Part shown: positions 15,473-22,903 of the stretch, in pieces | Layout: each line of letters opens with the position of its first letter | Position numbering within the stretch: the stretch's first letter is position 1 | Assembly: GCA_002319925.1 (NCBI GenBank) | Contig: DCFP01000047.1 | Coordinates: 1-27,321 of the forward strand | Source of the DNA: Holophagaceae bacterium UBA1801 | Lineage (GTDB): Bacteria > Acidobacteriota > Holophagae > Holophagales > Holophagaceae | Length of the DNA: 27,321 bases | Reading direction: 5' to 3' | Translations under genes and position numbers: made by a program | Notes under the pieces: generated by a model | The model's input: the letters and a program-made list of their open reading frames with translations, nothing else | Database searches by the model: none | Told to the model about the DNA's origin: nothing

Positions 15473-16432
15473 ATGACCGAAGATGCCATCAACAAGGATC
15501 GCGAGAAGAGCGCAGGCAAGCGGGCCTGGACTTCGCGCAGCATCGGTTCCAGGTTCCAGCATCAGATCTTCTACGCGATCATCCGACTGGGCGGCCGCCA
15601 TCTCGCGTTCTTCGTCCTGCGATTCGTGGTGGCCTGGTACGTGCTCGTGCGCCCTTCCGTGCGAGAGCGCTGCAGCTATTATCTCCGCCGGCGTTTTCCG
15701 GAGGACCGGGGCTTCAAGTTCCTGCGCAACTGCTATCGCCTCAGTTTCTCCCTGGGCAAGGTGCTGGTAGACCGGGCCGTGCTTGGGATTCTGGGTCCGG
15801 ACAAGATCAACTGCCGCCTGGCGGGATTTGATCACCTGAGAGCCTTGCTTTCGGAAGGCCGCGGCCTGATCCTGGTGACCTCCCACGTGGGCTGCTGGCA
15901 ATTGGGCATGTCCTGTCTTCGCCGGTTGAACGTGCCCGTGAGCCTGCTCATCCACCGCGAGGCGGGCGATGTGGATCGCCACCACTTCGAGCACAGCGAG
16001 GAGGCTTCTCCCTACCGCTTCATCGACCCTTGTGGGTACCTCGGCGGGACCTTGGAGATGCTCCAGGTGCTGAAGAACAAGGAGGTGCTCTGCATCATGG
16101 GCGACCGTGTCATGGGCGGGCCGGGCAGCAACGTGCCGGTGGAATTCCTCGGCAGCACGATTCCTGTGCCCTTCAGCCCCTACAAGCTGGCCTCGGCCTC
16201 CGGTGCGCCCATCGCCGTCCTTTTTCCCTACCAGTCCGATGCAGATGAGTACTCGATGCTGGTGACCAAGGTCATCCGCGTGCCGGAAAACCTGGGCCGT
16301 GGCGCGGTTTCGCACCAGCCCTACGCCAAGGAATACATCGCGGCTCTGGAAGGCTTCGTGAAGGATCACCCCTACCAGTTCTTTAACTTTTTCGATATGT
16401 GGGCCGAGACCCCTGCGAGGCCTGAATCATGA
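15473..16432 (+). CDS. LpxL/HtrB-like lysophospholipid/lipid acyltransferase with HX4Q active-site variant
   Basis: The 319-residue protein resembles LpxL/HtrB acyltransferases, which move an acyl chain from acyl-ACP to a lipid at the inner membrane. An N-terminal hydrophobic stretch (about 45-62, HLAFFVLRFVVAWYVLV) would anchor it. The catalytic region reads LILVTSHVGCWQLG. Family members normally have HX4E or HX4D, as in HFGNWE, but here H138 is followed by Q143 at the carboxylate position. The later CIMGDRVMGG and VEFLGSTIPVPFSPYKLA segments match the substrate-binding blocks, so the protein is otherwise intact. Its stop overlaps the ketosynthase start (ATGA at 16429-16432). It probably loads or off-loads the acyl product of the operon. 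Confidence 0.88.
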   Translation: MTEDAINKDREKSAGKRAWTSRSIGSRFQHQIFYAIIRLGGRHLAFFVLRFVVAWYVLVRPSVRERCSYYLRRRFPEDRGFKFLRNCYRLSFSLGKVLVDRAVLGILGPDKINCRLAGFDHLRALLSEGRGLILVTSHVGCWQLGMSCLRRLNVPVSLLIHREAGDVDRHHFEHSEEASPYRFIDPCGYLGGTLEMLQVLKNKEVLCIMGDRVMGGPGSNVPVEFLGSTIPVPFSPYKLASASGAPIAVLFPYQSDADEYSMLVTKVIRVPENLGRGAVSHQPYAKEYIAALEGFVKDHPYQFFNFFDMWAETPARPES

Positions 16433-17631
16433 GCAACTTCAAGCCTGTCGCCATCACCGGAATGGGCTGCATCTGTTCCGTAGGCTCCTCGGTGGATGCA
16501 TGCATGACTGGATTGTTCTCCGGCACCCGGGAGACGAATCTCGCGCTGAATCCGAAGCCGCCCACGCGATTCAAGACCGATCATTCGGTCAAATGTCCCG
16601 TGTTCGAGGTACGCGGCTTCGCCGACGTCGACAGAATGCTCCGCACCAGCGCCCTGGGGCTGCACGCTGCGCGGGAAGCCATCGCGGACGCCGGGTTGGA
16701 TCAGAAGCGGTTGAGCACCCTGCGCGTGGGTGTTTGCATGGGCACCACCGTGGGTTGCGCCATCAACGATGAGTCCTTCTGCCGGGCCTATCGGGCTGGG
16801 GAAGATCCGGATCTCGCGCCCATGGACCGCATCCTGAACAGCAATCCTGCGGCGGTCATCGCCCAGGCCTTCGGCTTCCGCGGACCATGCCAGACCGTCG
16901 TGAACGCTTGCTCGTCCAGCACCGATGCCATCGGTCTCGGAGCCGCCTGGCTTGCGTCCGGCCTTTGCGACATGGTCGTTTCCGGCGGCGCTGATGAGTT
17001 GAGCCGGATCACCTTCGACGGTTTCATCTCCCTGAAGATCGCTTCCAGCGAACCCTGCAAGCCCTTCGACCTGAATCGCAGGGGATTGAATCTGGGCGAA
17101 GGTGCGGCCGTGGTCATCCTGGAATCGGAGGAATCCCGGAAGAAGCGGAAGCGCCGCGCGCGCTCCTTCCTGCTGGGTTACGGATCAGCCTGCGATGCCT
17201 ACCATCAGACGGCGCCGCATCCGGAAGGCGCTGGACTGAAGCGCGCCATCGCGGAAGCCCTTGCCTGCAGCGGCACCCGCGCGGGCGACTTGGCCTTCGT
17301 GAATGCCCACGGGACCGGCACGCCGGACAACGATCGGACGGAGGGCAAGGTGCTGGCGGAGACCCTGCCCGGCGTACCCTTCATGTCCACCAAAGGTTTC
17401 ACGGGACATACGCTCGGAGCCGCTGGCGCCATCGAAGCGGTCTTCACGGCCGCGTGCCTGGAAGCCGGGAAGGCGCCAGCCAATATCGGGTTCCAGATCC
17501 CTGATCCGGAAATGGGTGTGGTGCCAACGACCGATGCCATGCCATTGCGCGGTGCCACGGCCATGTCCCAGTCGCTGGCCTTCGGTGGCAACAATTCCGT
17601 GGTGGTTCTCGGCAAGGGGGATCGGCCATGA
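16429..17631 (+). CDS. Beta-ketoacyl-ACP synthase, FabF-like (KS-alpha)
   Basis: It condenses an acyl chain with malonyl-ACP. The 400-residue protein carries the complete catalytic set: nucleophile C161 in VVNACSSSTDA, H294 in VNAHGTGTPDND and H327 in STKGFTGHTLGAAGAIE, with K322 beside it. It is nearer to the FabF-like ketosynthases of secondary pathways than to housekeeping FabF, judging by divergent N-terminal sequence (GMGCICSVGSSVDACM). It starts inside the stop of the acyltransferase gene and ends inside the start of the KS-like partner, so both neighbours are translationally coupled. No acyl carrier protein, ketoreductase or dehydratase lies in the operon, so these must come from elsewhere in the genome. 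Confidence 0.94.
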   Translation: MSNFKPVAITGMGCICSVGSSVDACMTGLFSGTRETNLALNPKPPTRFKTDHSVKCPVFEVRGFADVDRMLRTSALGLHAAREAIADAGLDQKRLSTLRVGVCMGTTVGCAINDESFCRAYRAGEDPDLAPMDRILNSNPAAVIAQAFGFRGPCQTVVNACSSSTDAIGLGAAWLASGLCDMVVSGGADELSRITFDGFISLKIASSEPCKPFDLNRRGLNLGEGAAVVILESEESRKKRKRRARSFLLGYGSACDAYHQTAPHPEGAGLKRAIAEALACSGTRAGDLAFVNAHGTGTPDNDRTEGKVLAETLPGVPFMSTKGFTGHTLGAAGAIEAVFTAACLEAGKAPANIGFQIPDPEMGVVPTTDAMPLRGATAMSQSLAFGGNNSVVVLGKGDRP

Positions 17632-18722
17632 CACGAATCACGGTCCAGGGAATCGGAGTCGTCGGCGGGTTCGGAACCGGTATCGGTGACCTCGCAAAGG
17701 CGCTCACCACAGGGCAGAGCCCTCGCTCCGCGATCACTGTCGCCACGAGGCAGGGACCTGTCGAATTCCCAGCCTTCCGGGCAGAGACCGGTCCGCTGAA
17801 GGATTTCGTTCCATCCCGGGCTTTGCGCCGGATGGACCATTTCACGAAGATGGGCCTGCTGGCCGCCAACCTGGCCCTGCGGGACGCAGGGATGGCCAAC
17901 TCCGAAGGGGTGAACCACCCCGGGCTGGGCGTGATCGTCGCCAGCGGTTACGGCGCCACGGCCACCACCTTCGCCCATCTGGATTCCATCATCAACGACG
18001 GCGATGCTTGCGCATCTCCCACCCATTTCACCAACTCCCTGCACAACGCCTGCGCCGCCAACCTTGCCATTGGCATCGGCGCCACGGGCCCCTGCCTCAC
18101 CGTGAGCCAGTTCGATCTCTCCGTTCCGGCGGCCCTCCTCACCGCGCAGCAATGGTTGAATGAAGGCCGCGTGGAACGCGTCCTGCTCGGAGCCGTGGAT
18201 GAGCTCTCCGAATTGATGGCCTACCTCTGGTTCCGCAAGCGCGGAAGGCCCGCTCACGAGACCATGGAGCCCTTGTGCACCAAGGCGGAGACGGCCATTC
18301 CGGGCGAAGGAGCGGCCTTCTTCGTCCTGTCCCGGGTGCCGGAAGATCGTGCGTGCTACTGCGAGCTGGACCACATCTCCACGGGCCGCGTCGAAGGCCG
18401 CCTGCCCATCGGTAAGGAAGGCGTTCCGCTCGTGTTGAGCGCGGATGGCCGCAAGGAACTCGGCGCCGCCTACGCCGCGGCGGCCCGCTTCTCCTTCGTC
18501 GCTTGCTTCACGCCGCTCTACGGCAGCACGCCCATGTCGCCGGCCTTCGATCTGGCCGCGACCTCTCTCATGCTGAAAGAGCGTCACGCCTTCGATTCAC
18601 CAGACCCTTTCAATCGCGATTTTCCCGGCGTGGTTGTCAAGACAGGCGACCCCATTGAACGGGCGGGCCTGCTGACCTTGGCGGAACAGGATGGGTACGG
18701 CCTGGTGAAGCTGAAGCCGTAG
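17628..18722 (+). CDS. Catalytically dead ketosynthase-like protein (chain-length-factor-like, KS-beta)
   Basis: The 364-residue protein has the ketosynthase fold but lacks the catalytic residues. Aligning GPCLTVSQFDLSVPAA to the partner's active-site region puts D163 where Cys should be. The first catalytic His region (NAHGTGTP) becomes FTPLYGSTP with no His. No GHTLGAAG-like block is found. GEGAAFFVLSRV and the surrounding glycine-rich segments confirm the family. Such inactive partners pair with an active KS as chain-length factors in type II polyketide and aryl polyene systems. Here the ATGA overlap with the active KS supports a heterodimer. It is the last gene of the six-gene operon. An independent degenerate FabF with another role is possible. 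Confidence 0.87.
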   Translation: MTRITVQGIGVVGGFGTGIGDLAKALTTGQSPRSAITVATRQGPVEFPAFRAETGPLKDFVPSRALRRMDHFTKMGLLAANLALRDAGMANSEGVNHPGLGVIVASGYGATATTFAHLDSIINDGDACASPTHFTNSLHNACAANLAIGIGATGPCLTVSQFDLSVPAALLTAQQWLNEGRVERVLLGAVDELSELMAYLWFRKRGRPAHETMEPLCTKAETAIPGEGAAFFVLSRVPEDRACYCELDHISTGRVEGRLPIGKEGVPLVLSADGRKELGAAYAAAARFSFVACFTPLYGSTPMSPAFDLAATSLMLKERHAFDSPDPFNRDFPGVVVKTGDPIERAGLLTLAEQDGYGLVKLKP

Positions 18723-18787
18723 ACTTTCGTAGCGCCGAATCCCCCATCAATCCGGGGGGGTGCCTCATTCACCTTCTTCCGGGTCGA

Positions 18788-18818
18788 GGCGCTCCAGGCT
18801 GCGGATGCCCGGAGCGCC
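18788..18818. terminator. Hairpin between convergent genes
   Basis: GGCGCTCC (18788-18795) pairs perfectly with GGAGCGCC (18811-18818), and an inner GGC/GCC pair extends the stem after one mismatch. It lies between the end of the KS operon and the end of the DUF4214 gene. No T-run follows on either strand, so a bidirectional terminator role is only likely by position. Confidence 0.35.
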
Positions 18819-18832
18819 CTGATTGGATTGGT

Positions 18833-20008
18833 CTAGTAGTCGCAATCCGCGACGAGTTTGCGGTATTCGGGGCTTCTCAGGAAGGCATCGACCACGTCGT
18901 GGCGGCTCTTGCCGTGGTTCAATTCGCCCATCCAGCGGTTGAGGCCTAAATCCTCAGGTTCACGGCCCATGATGGCCAGGTAGAGATCCGTGATGAAGGC
19001 GCGGTTGTTGGTCCCCTTGTTCTTGTACTCCAGTGCATCGAAGAACTCGGCATAGGCCTGTTCCCGGGACATGCCCCGGCGCAGTGAATTGATCCAGTGA
19101 TCCAGCTCGTCGTGCTTGGGCTCACGCTTCAAGAGGCATCTGAACAATGCGGGAACGAACTCCACGTCCATGGCGCAACGCTTCACGAAGACATCGCAGC
19201 CGGCCACGAGATTCTTGTATTCGGCGCTCTGGAAGATCCGGTTCATGACTTCTTTGCGGCTGAGACCCTGGTTGAGGGAGATGATCCAGTAGTTCAACGC
19301 GGATTTCTCCGGGTCATGACCCAGGATGGCCTCGTAGAGATCGATCACGTAGCCTTGGTTGTTCTTTGCCATGCCCGCGTATTCCGTGGATTCGAAGAAT
19401 CCCGCATAAATCTCCTCGCGGGTCGCGCCCCTTCGCAGTGCTTCCATCCAGTGCTTCATTCCATCGCGATCCGGTTCCCGGTTCAGGATGCTGCGATACA
19501 GGGAGTCGATGAACTCGCGATCTTCGGCACACCGTTTACCGAACACCTTTATCTCCGGATGGGCGATCCGGTCGCAATTGGCCACGAGCTGCCGGTATTC
19601 GGAACTCGCGAAAACGGCGGTCATGACCTCATCGCGGGTTCCTCCCTGCGTCAGGAAGATGGCCCAGAAGTTGACTTCGGGTACCTCAGGATCGCGGCCT
19701 ACGATGCTCTGGTAGAGATCGGTGATGTACGTCCGCTGATCCTGCCCATGGCCCATGTATTCGGGCGATTCGAAGAAGGCCTTGTAGATCTGTTCCCGTG
19801 TCGTTCCCTGCTTCAGGGAATTCACCCAGTTGTCCATGCCGCGGTCCGGTTCGCGATTGAGGATGCTGCGATACAGGGAGACGATGAATTCCCGGTCGGG
19901 CGCGCACCGCTTTCCGAAGCGATCGGCGGGCTGCGCATGGCCTTGGATGCCCGAGAGCAGGGCCGACAGGACGCAGGCATGCAGGAGCTTGTGGACGAGC
20001 GATTTCAT
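18833..20008 (-). CDS. Secreted protein of six DUF4214 repeats in three Cys-bounded modules
   Basis: The 391-residue protein starts at an ATG with GGGAGG upstream and has a signal peptide (to about residue 25, ending GIQGHA), so it is exported. The rest is six DUF4214-type repeats of about 50 residues, each with a xxLYxxIxxREPxxxxxxxWxxxLxxGxSRxxVxxxFxxSxEY pattern. They alternate in two flavours, giving three tandem A-B modules of roughly 110 residues. Every A repeat is preceded by KRCA (FGKRCAPD, FGKRCAED, FVKRCAMD) and every B repeat ends VAxCD, so each module is bounded by one Cys at each end. DUF4214 occurs in S-layer, adhesin and phycobilisome-linker-like proteins; the role here is unknown. 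The gene stands alone. Confidence 0.85.
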   Translation of the reverse strand: MKSLVHKLLHACVLSALLSGIQGHAQPADRFGKRCAPDREFIVSLYRSILNREPDRGMDNWVNSLKQGTTREQIYKAFFESPEYMGHGQDQRTYITDLYQSIVGRDPEVPEVNFWAIFLTQGGTRDEVMTAVFASSEYRQLVANCDRIAHPEIKVFGKRCAEDREFIDSLYRSILNREPDRDGMKHWMEALRRGATREEIYAGFFESTEYAGMAKNNQGYVIDLYEAILGHDPEKSALNYWIISLNQGLSRKEVMNRIFQSAEYKNLVAGCDVFVKRCAMDVEFVPALFRCLLKREPKHDELDHWINSLRRGMSREQAYAEFFDALEYKNKGTNNRAFITDLYLAIMGREPEDLGLNRWMGELNHGKSRHDVVDAFLRSPEYRKLVADCDY

Positions 20009-20088
20009 GGGGCCTCCCTGGAAAGAACACTGCAGCGCGATTCGGATCAGGCCTCCATGGTGATGAGTTCCCGTTCCCGGATCAAGCC

Positions 20089-20125
20089 ACCGGCACCCGT
20101 GAATGTGGATTTCACGGGTGCCGGT
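20089..20125. terminator. Perfect 15-bp hairpin, terminator-like
   Basis: ACCGGCACCCGTGAA at 20089-20103 pairs with its exact complement at 20111-20125 around a 7-base loop. It lies downstream of the minus-strand peptidase gene and upstream of the minus-strand DUF4214 gene. No T-run follows on either strand. It could end peptidase transcription, or act as a leader structure for the DUF4214 mRNA. Confidence 0.5.
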
Positions 20126-20182
20126 CAGGGAAATATCGAATTTGACTTGATGGAACCCACTTATCCCGCATCTTGCATTTGA

Positions 20183-20279
20183 AACCGCGAAAGGCGCGAA
20201 AAAGCGCTTTGCGCTTACGCGAATAAAAAGCTTGCACGGTGCCGTTCCTACCGCTTTTCATTCGCGATCTTTCGCGGTT
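20183..20279. repeat. Imperfect inverted repeat (AACCGCGAAAG arms)
   Basis: AACCGCGAAAG at 20183-20193 recurs inverted at 20269-20279. The similarity continues inward with gaps: GCGCGAA-AAAGCG on the left against ATCGCGAATGAAAAGCGG on the inverted right arm. The layout resembles a REP/BIME-like extragenic repeat between two minus-strand genes. No coding potential is visible. Confidence 0.55.
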
Positions 20280-20318
20280 CCGCCTTTGCTTTGATGATTT
20301 GAATCGCAGAAGCCGGGC

Positions 20319-22502
20319 TTATTCCAGACCCAGGCGCTTCAGGAACGCCTTGCGCTCAGGATCCAGCGGATGGCCTGTGAAGGCCTGGACGGACACGTTG
20401 ACATCCCTGGATGCACCGGGCTCGAGAATCTGCTTCCGGTAGCGCATGCCAAGGGTCTGATCCATGTACCCCTTCGGTGATTCGTCGAAGAGGATCGCCA
20501 GCTCAGAAACGATGCTGTCCGACCAGGCATAGCTGTAGTACCCGGAATCATAGCCCCAGGAGAGGATGTGCAGGAACGAGCAAAGCTGCGCGCTGCCTTC
20601 GGGATATGGCAGATAGGCGGAAGCCATGGCATCGTTGGTCACCGCGATCAGATTGTTGGGGCTGCTCGCAGGCGGAATCTGGCTCGCATCCGTGAACATG
20701 TGCAGCGCGAAATCCGTCTTGTTGAAGCCGAACTGGCGCTCATAGTAGGTGGCCGTCGTGGCCAGATTCGCGTGCTTGATCGAAGTGAGAGTTTGCTTGA
20801 TGTAGTCGTCGGTCAGGGCTGGATCCGGAATGGCGCAGGCTTTGAACACCGCCGGATCAAGGGGCCACTGCTCGGACATGGTGGAAGGCACTTCCACGAA
20901 GTCCAGCGGCACGTTGAAGCCCGTCTGGGAAGCGAACCGGGCCTTGCCCAGAACGACATGGAGAGAATGGCCGAATTCGTGGAAGATGGTCTGGATGTCG
21001 TCGATGAGCAGATTGGCCGGGGTTCCGTCGTTGTTCACCGGACAGTTGCAGATCAAGGCCGCCACGGGTTTCCGGTACTGGTTGTGGCTCAGCGACTTTC
21101 CGTAGACCACCCCACCGCACTCGAAGTGGTTGTACTTGCCTTCGGCGAGCCTGGGGAACATGTCCAGGTAGACATAGCCGAGGGTCTCATGACTGTCGCA
21201 GCCGTGATTGTGCCGGGAATTGTCCGAGATCTTGACGACCCTGACGTCCGGGTGCCATGTCTCGGCATTCTGCACGACCTCGATCTTGATCCCGAAGACT
21301 TGTTCGTAGGTCTTGAACATGCCGTTCAGGGCCTGCTCGTAGGGGAAGTATTTCTTCAGGCCGTTGTAGTCGACGTTCAGTTCGTTGGCTTCATAGAGGT
21401 GGCGGAAGAAGTAGACATCCCAGGCATCCACCTGATTGTTGTTGTCGTTCACGCCGGGAACGATGTAATTGGCTTCCGCGGCCAGTTCCTTGTCGAGCAG
21501 GGGCCGGAGCTTGGCGGACACGACGTTCGCGAAATCCGAGGCCGTGGCTCCCGTCTTCGCCATGGCGATCTCGGTCTTGTAGTCGGCCCAGCACTTGTAG
21601 CCGAGGGTCTTGGCCAGTTCCAGCCGCTTCTGCACCAGGGTCGTGATGAGATCGATGTTGCCCATGGCCCTGGCGTTGGAGATGTACTTCGCCCGCTTGC
21701 GGGTGTCCTCCTTGGTGGCGTAGGTCATGACCACATCGCGCAGTGTTCCGCGATCACCCGAGAGGATGACGTAGTTGTCTCCCTCCTTTGTCAGCCCATC
21801 CAGCTGTTCCTGGCTGAGGCCTGTCAGTTCATCCTTGCTGAAGTAGTTCTTCGTTGCGTTGGCGGTATTGACGGTGGCTTCGATCTGGACCTGGAGATCG
21901 TTGATCTCCTTCTGGAGGGCCACCACGGCTGGGTTCACCACGCCATCATCCGTGAGACCGTTGCGCTTGAATGCGGTGATGGTGTCATCCATCAACTTTT
22001 TTTCATCGGCTGCAAGGCGTGGATTGGTGTTGGCATAGGCTTTCAGCACCTTGTAGACGCCTCCGTTGTTGTAGGTGTCGATGAACCAGCTGGCATATCC
22101 GTCGTAAAGCTCCCGGGCCTTGTCACCCACCTCGGGGCTCGGGTACGCGTCCTTCAGGATGGCCACGCGCAGGTATGCGAGGTTGACCGAATCGATGATG
22201 TTCTCGAAGGCGTAGATGGAGTTATCGAAGCGCAACCGCTTGAGCTTCAACGCAGCCAGTTCTGCCAGCTTCTGATTGGCTTCCGCCGTGACCGTGTCGA
22301 AGGTCTGCTGCAGCTCTGCCGCGCTTTTTTCGAATTTCGGCAGATCAGGATTGTTCCTCTGCGGACAGAACGCGTGAACGCTGCTATCCGTGAAATACTG
22401 CAAATTCTGCATGTTCCCGGGTGTCCCGGCCGTAAGCGCAAGGGACACGATGGAGAGGAACGCCAACCGTACAGGTGAAGATGATAATCCCGCTGAGCGC
22501 AC
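20319..22502 (-). CDS. Secreted M3 family zinc metallopeptidase (oligopeptidase/peptidyl-dipeptidase type)
   Basis: The 727-residue protein belongs to the thimet oligopeptidase/Dcp family, which cuts short peptides inside a closed cavity. The zinc site is complete: H508-E-F-G-H512 in IFHEFGHSLH and the third ligand E537 in DFVEVPST. FECGGVVYGKS and LHMFTDASQIP lie in the usual C-terminal catalytic part. A hydrophobic N-terminus (about residues 11-28, VRLAFLSIVSLALTAGTPG) suggests a signal peptide, unlike the cytoplasmic OpdA and PepF, so it probably acts in the periplasm or outside. The start is a GTG at 22502 with a strong AGGAGGA five bases upstream. The gene is monocistronic and divergent from the PilZ gene. 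Confidence 0.93.
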   Translation of the reverse strand: MRSAGLSSSPVRLAFLSIVSLALTAGTPGNMQNLQYFTDSSVHAFCPQRNNPDLPKFEKSAAELQQTFDTVTAEANQKLAELAALKLKRLRFDNSIYAFENIIDSVNLAYLRVAILKDAYPSPEVGDKARELYDGYASWFIDTYNNGGVYKVLKAYANTNPRLAADEKKLMDDTITAFKRNGLTDDGVVNPAVVALQKEINDLQVQIEATVNTANATKNYFSKDELTGLSQEQLDGLTKEGDNYVILSGDRGTLRDVVMTYATKEDTRKRAKYISNARAMGNIDLITTLVQKRLELAKTLGYKCWADYKTEIAMAKTGATASDFANVVSAKLRPLLDKELAAEANYIVPGVNDNNNQVDAWDVYFFRHLYEANELNVDYNGLKKYFPYEQALNGMFKTYEQVFGIKIEVVQNAETWHPDVRVVKISDNSRHNHGCDSHETLGYVYLDMFPRLAEGKYNHFECGGVVYGKSLSHNQYRKPVAALICNCPVNNDGTPANLLIDDIQTIFHEFGHSLHVVLGKARFASQTGFNVPLDFVEVPSTMSEQWPLDPAVFKACAIPDPALTDDYIKQTLTSIKHANLATTATYYERQFGFNKTDFALHMFTDASQIPPASSPNNLIAVTNDAMASAYLPYPEGSAQLCSFLHILSWGYDSGYYSYAWSDSIVSELAILFDESPKGYMDQTLGMRYRKQILEPGASRDVNVSVQAFTGHPLDPERKAFLKRLGLE

Positions 22503-22705
22503 TACTTCCTCCTGGTGAGTTAAGGGTGGGATAAGAAAAAAAATATAAATTTAGGAGATGATGGAACATTTCACAACAAAACCCGGGAATCGGTCAAGGG
22601 AATAAGGAAAGGTCCCCAGGAAAAATTCCCTAGAATTATATATCGTGTAATATTAAAAGATATGAATGTTCTCGATTTGGTCATGTCTTGGGCAACCGTA
22701 TTTGA

Positions 22706-22734
22706 TTGGGCAATATTAGCCCAAGGGCTATATT
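22706..22734 (+). promoter_or_regulatory. Candidate promoter of the PilZ gene with operator-like repeats
   Basis: TTGGGC (22706-22711) and TATATT (22729-22734) are spaced by 17 bases, a moderate -35 (3/6) and a good -10 (5/6). The -35 box is part of TTGGGC-N7-GCCCAA (22706-22724), an inverted repeat. A further direct copy of TTGGGCAA lies at 22688-22695, 18 bases upstream. Three similar half-sites around a promoter suggest a regulator-binding site. The surrounding 22510-22740 stretch is AT-rich and contains no gene. It also holds a weak minus-strand promoter-like pair (TTGTGA-N17-TAAATT) ahead of the peptidase. Confidence 0.35.
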
Positions 22735-22903
22735 TGCAGGTTCTGATCAATCCCAAGTGCGATCTGCGGGATGAGGTTTCCGGTCCCGCGGGATTGCGTT
22801 ATTCGCCTTGAAATCGCGGGAACAACACAAGGACCGCGCGGGGAACCGCCTTGACAAGCCGCGATCGGATTCACCACGATCAACCTTGGTTCGGCGAGGC
22901 CCC

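Noticed and set aside
17205..18587. Minus-strand open frame of 460 codons
   Set aside because: It is antisense to the two ketosynthase-family genes and lacks recognisable motifs.
20568..22478. Long plus-strand open frame of about 636 codons
   Set aside because: It is antisense to the M3 peptidase, whose HEFGH motif and ribosome site are clear. The translation is Val/Gly/Asp-rich shadow sequence.
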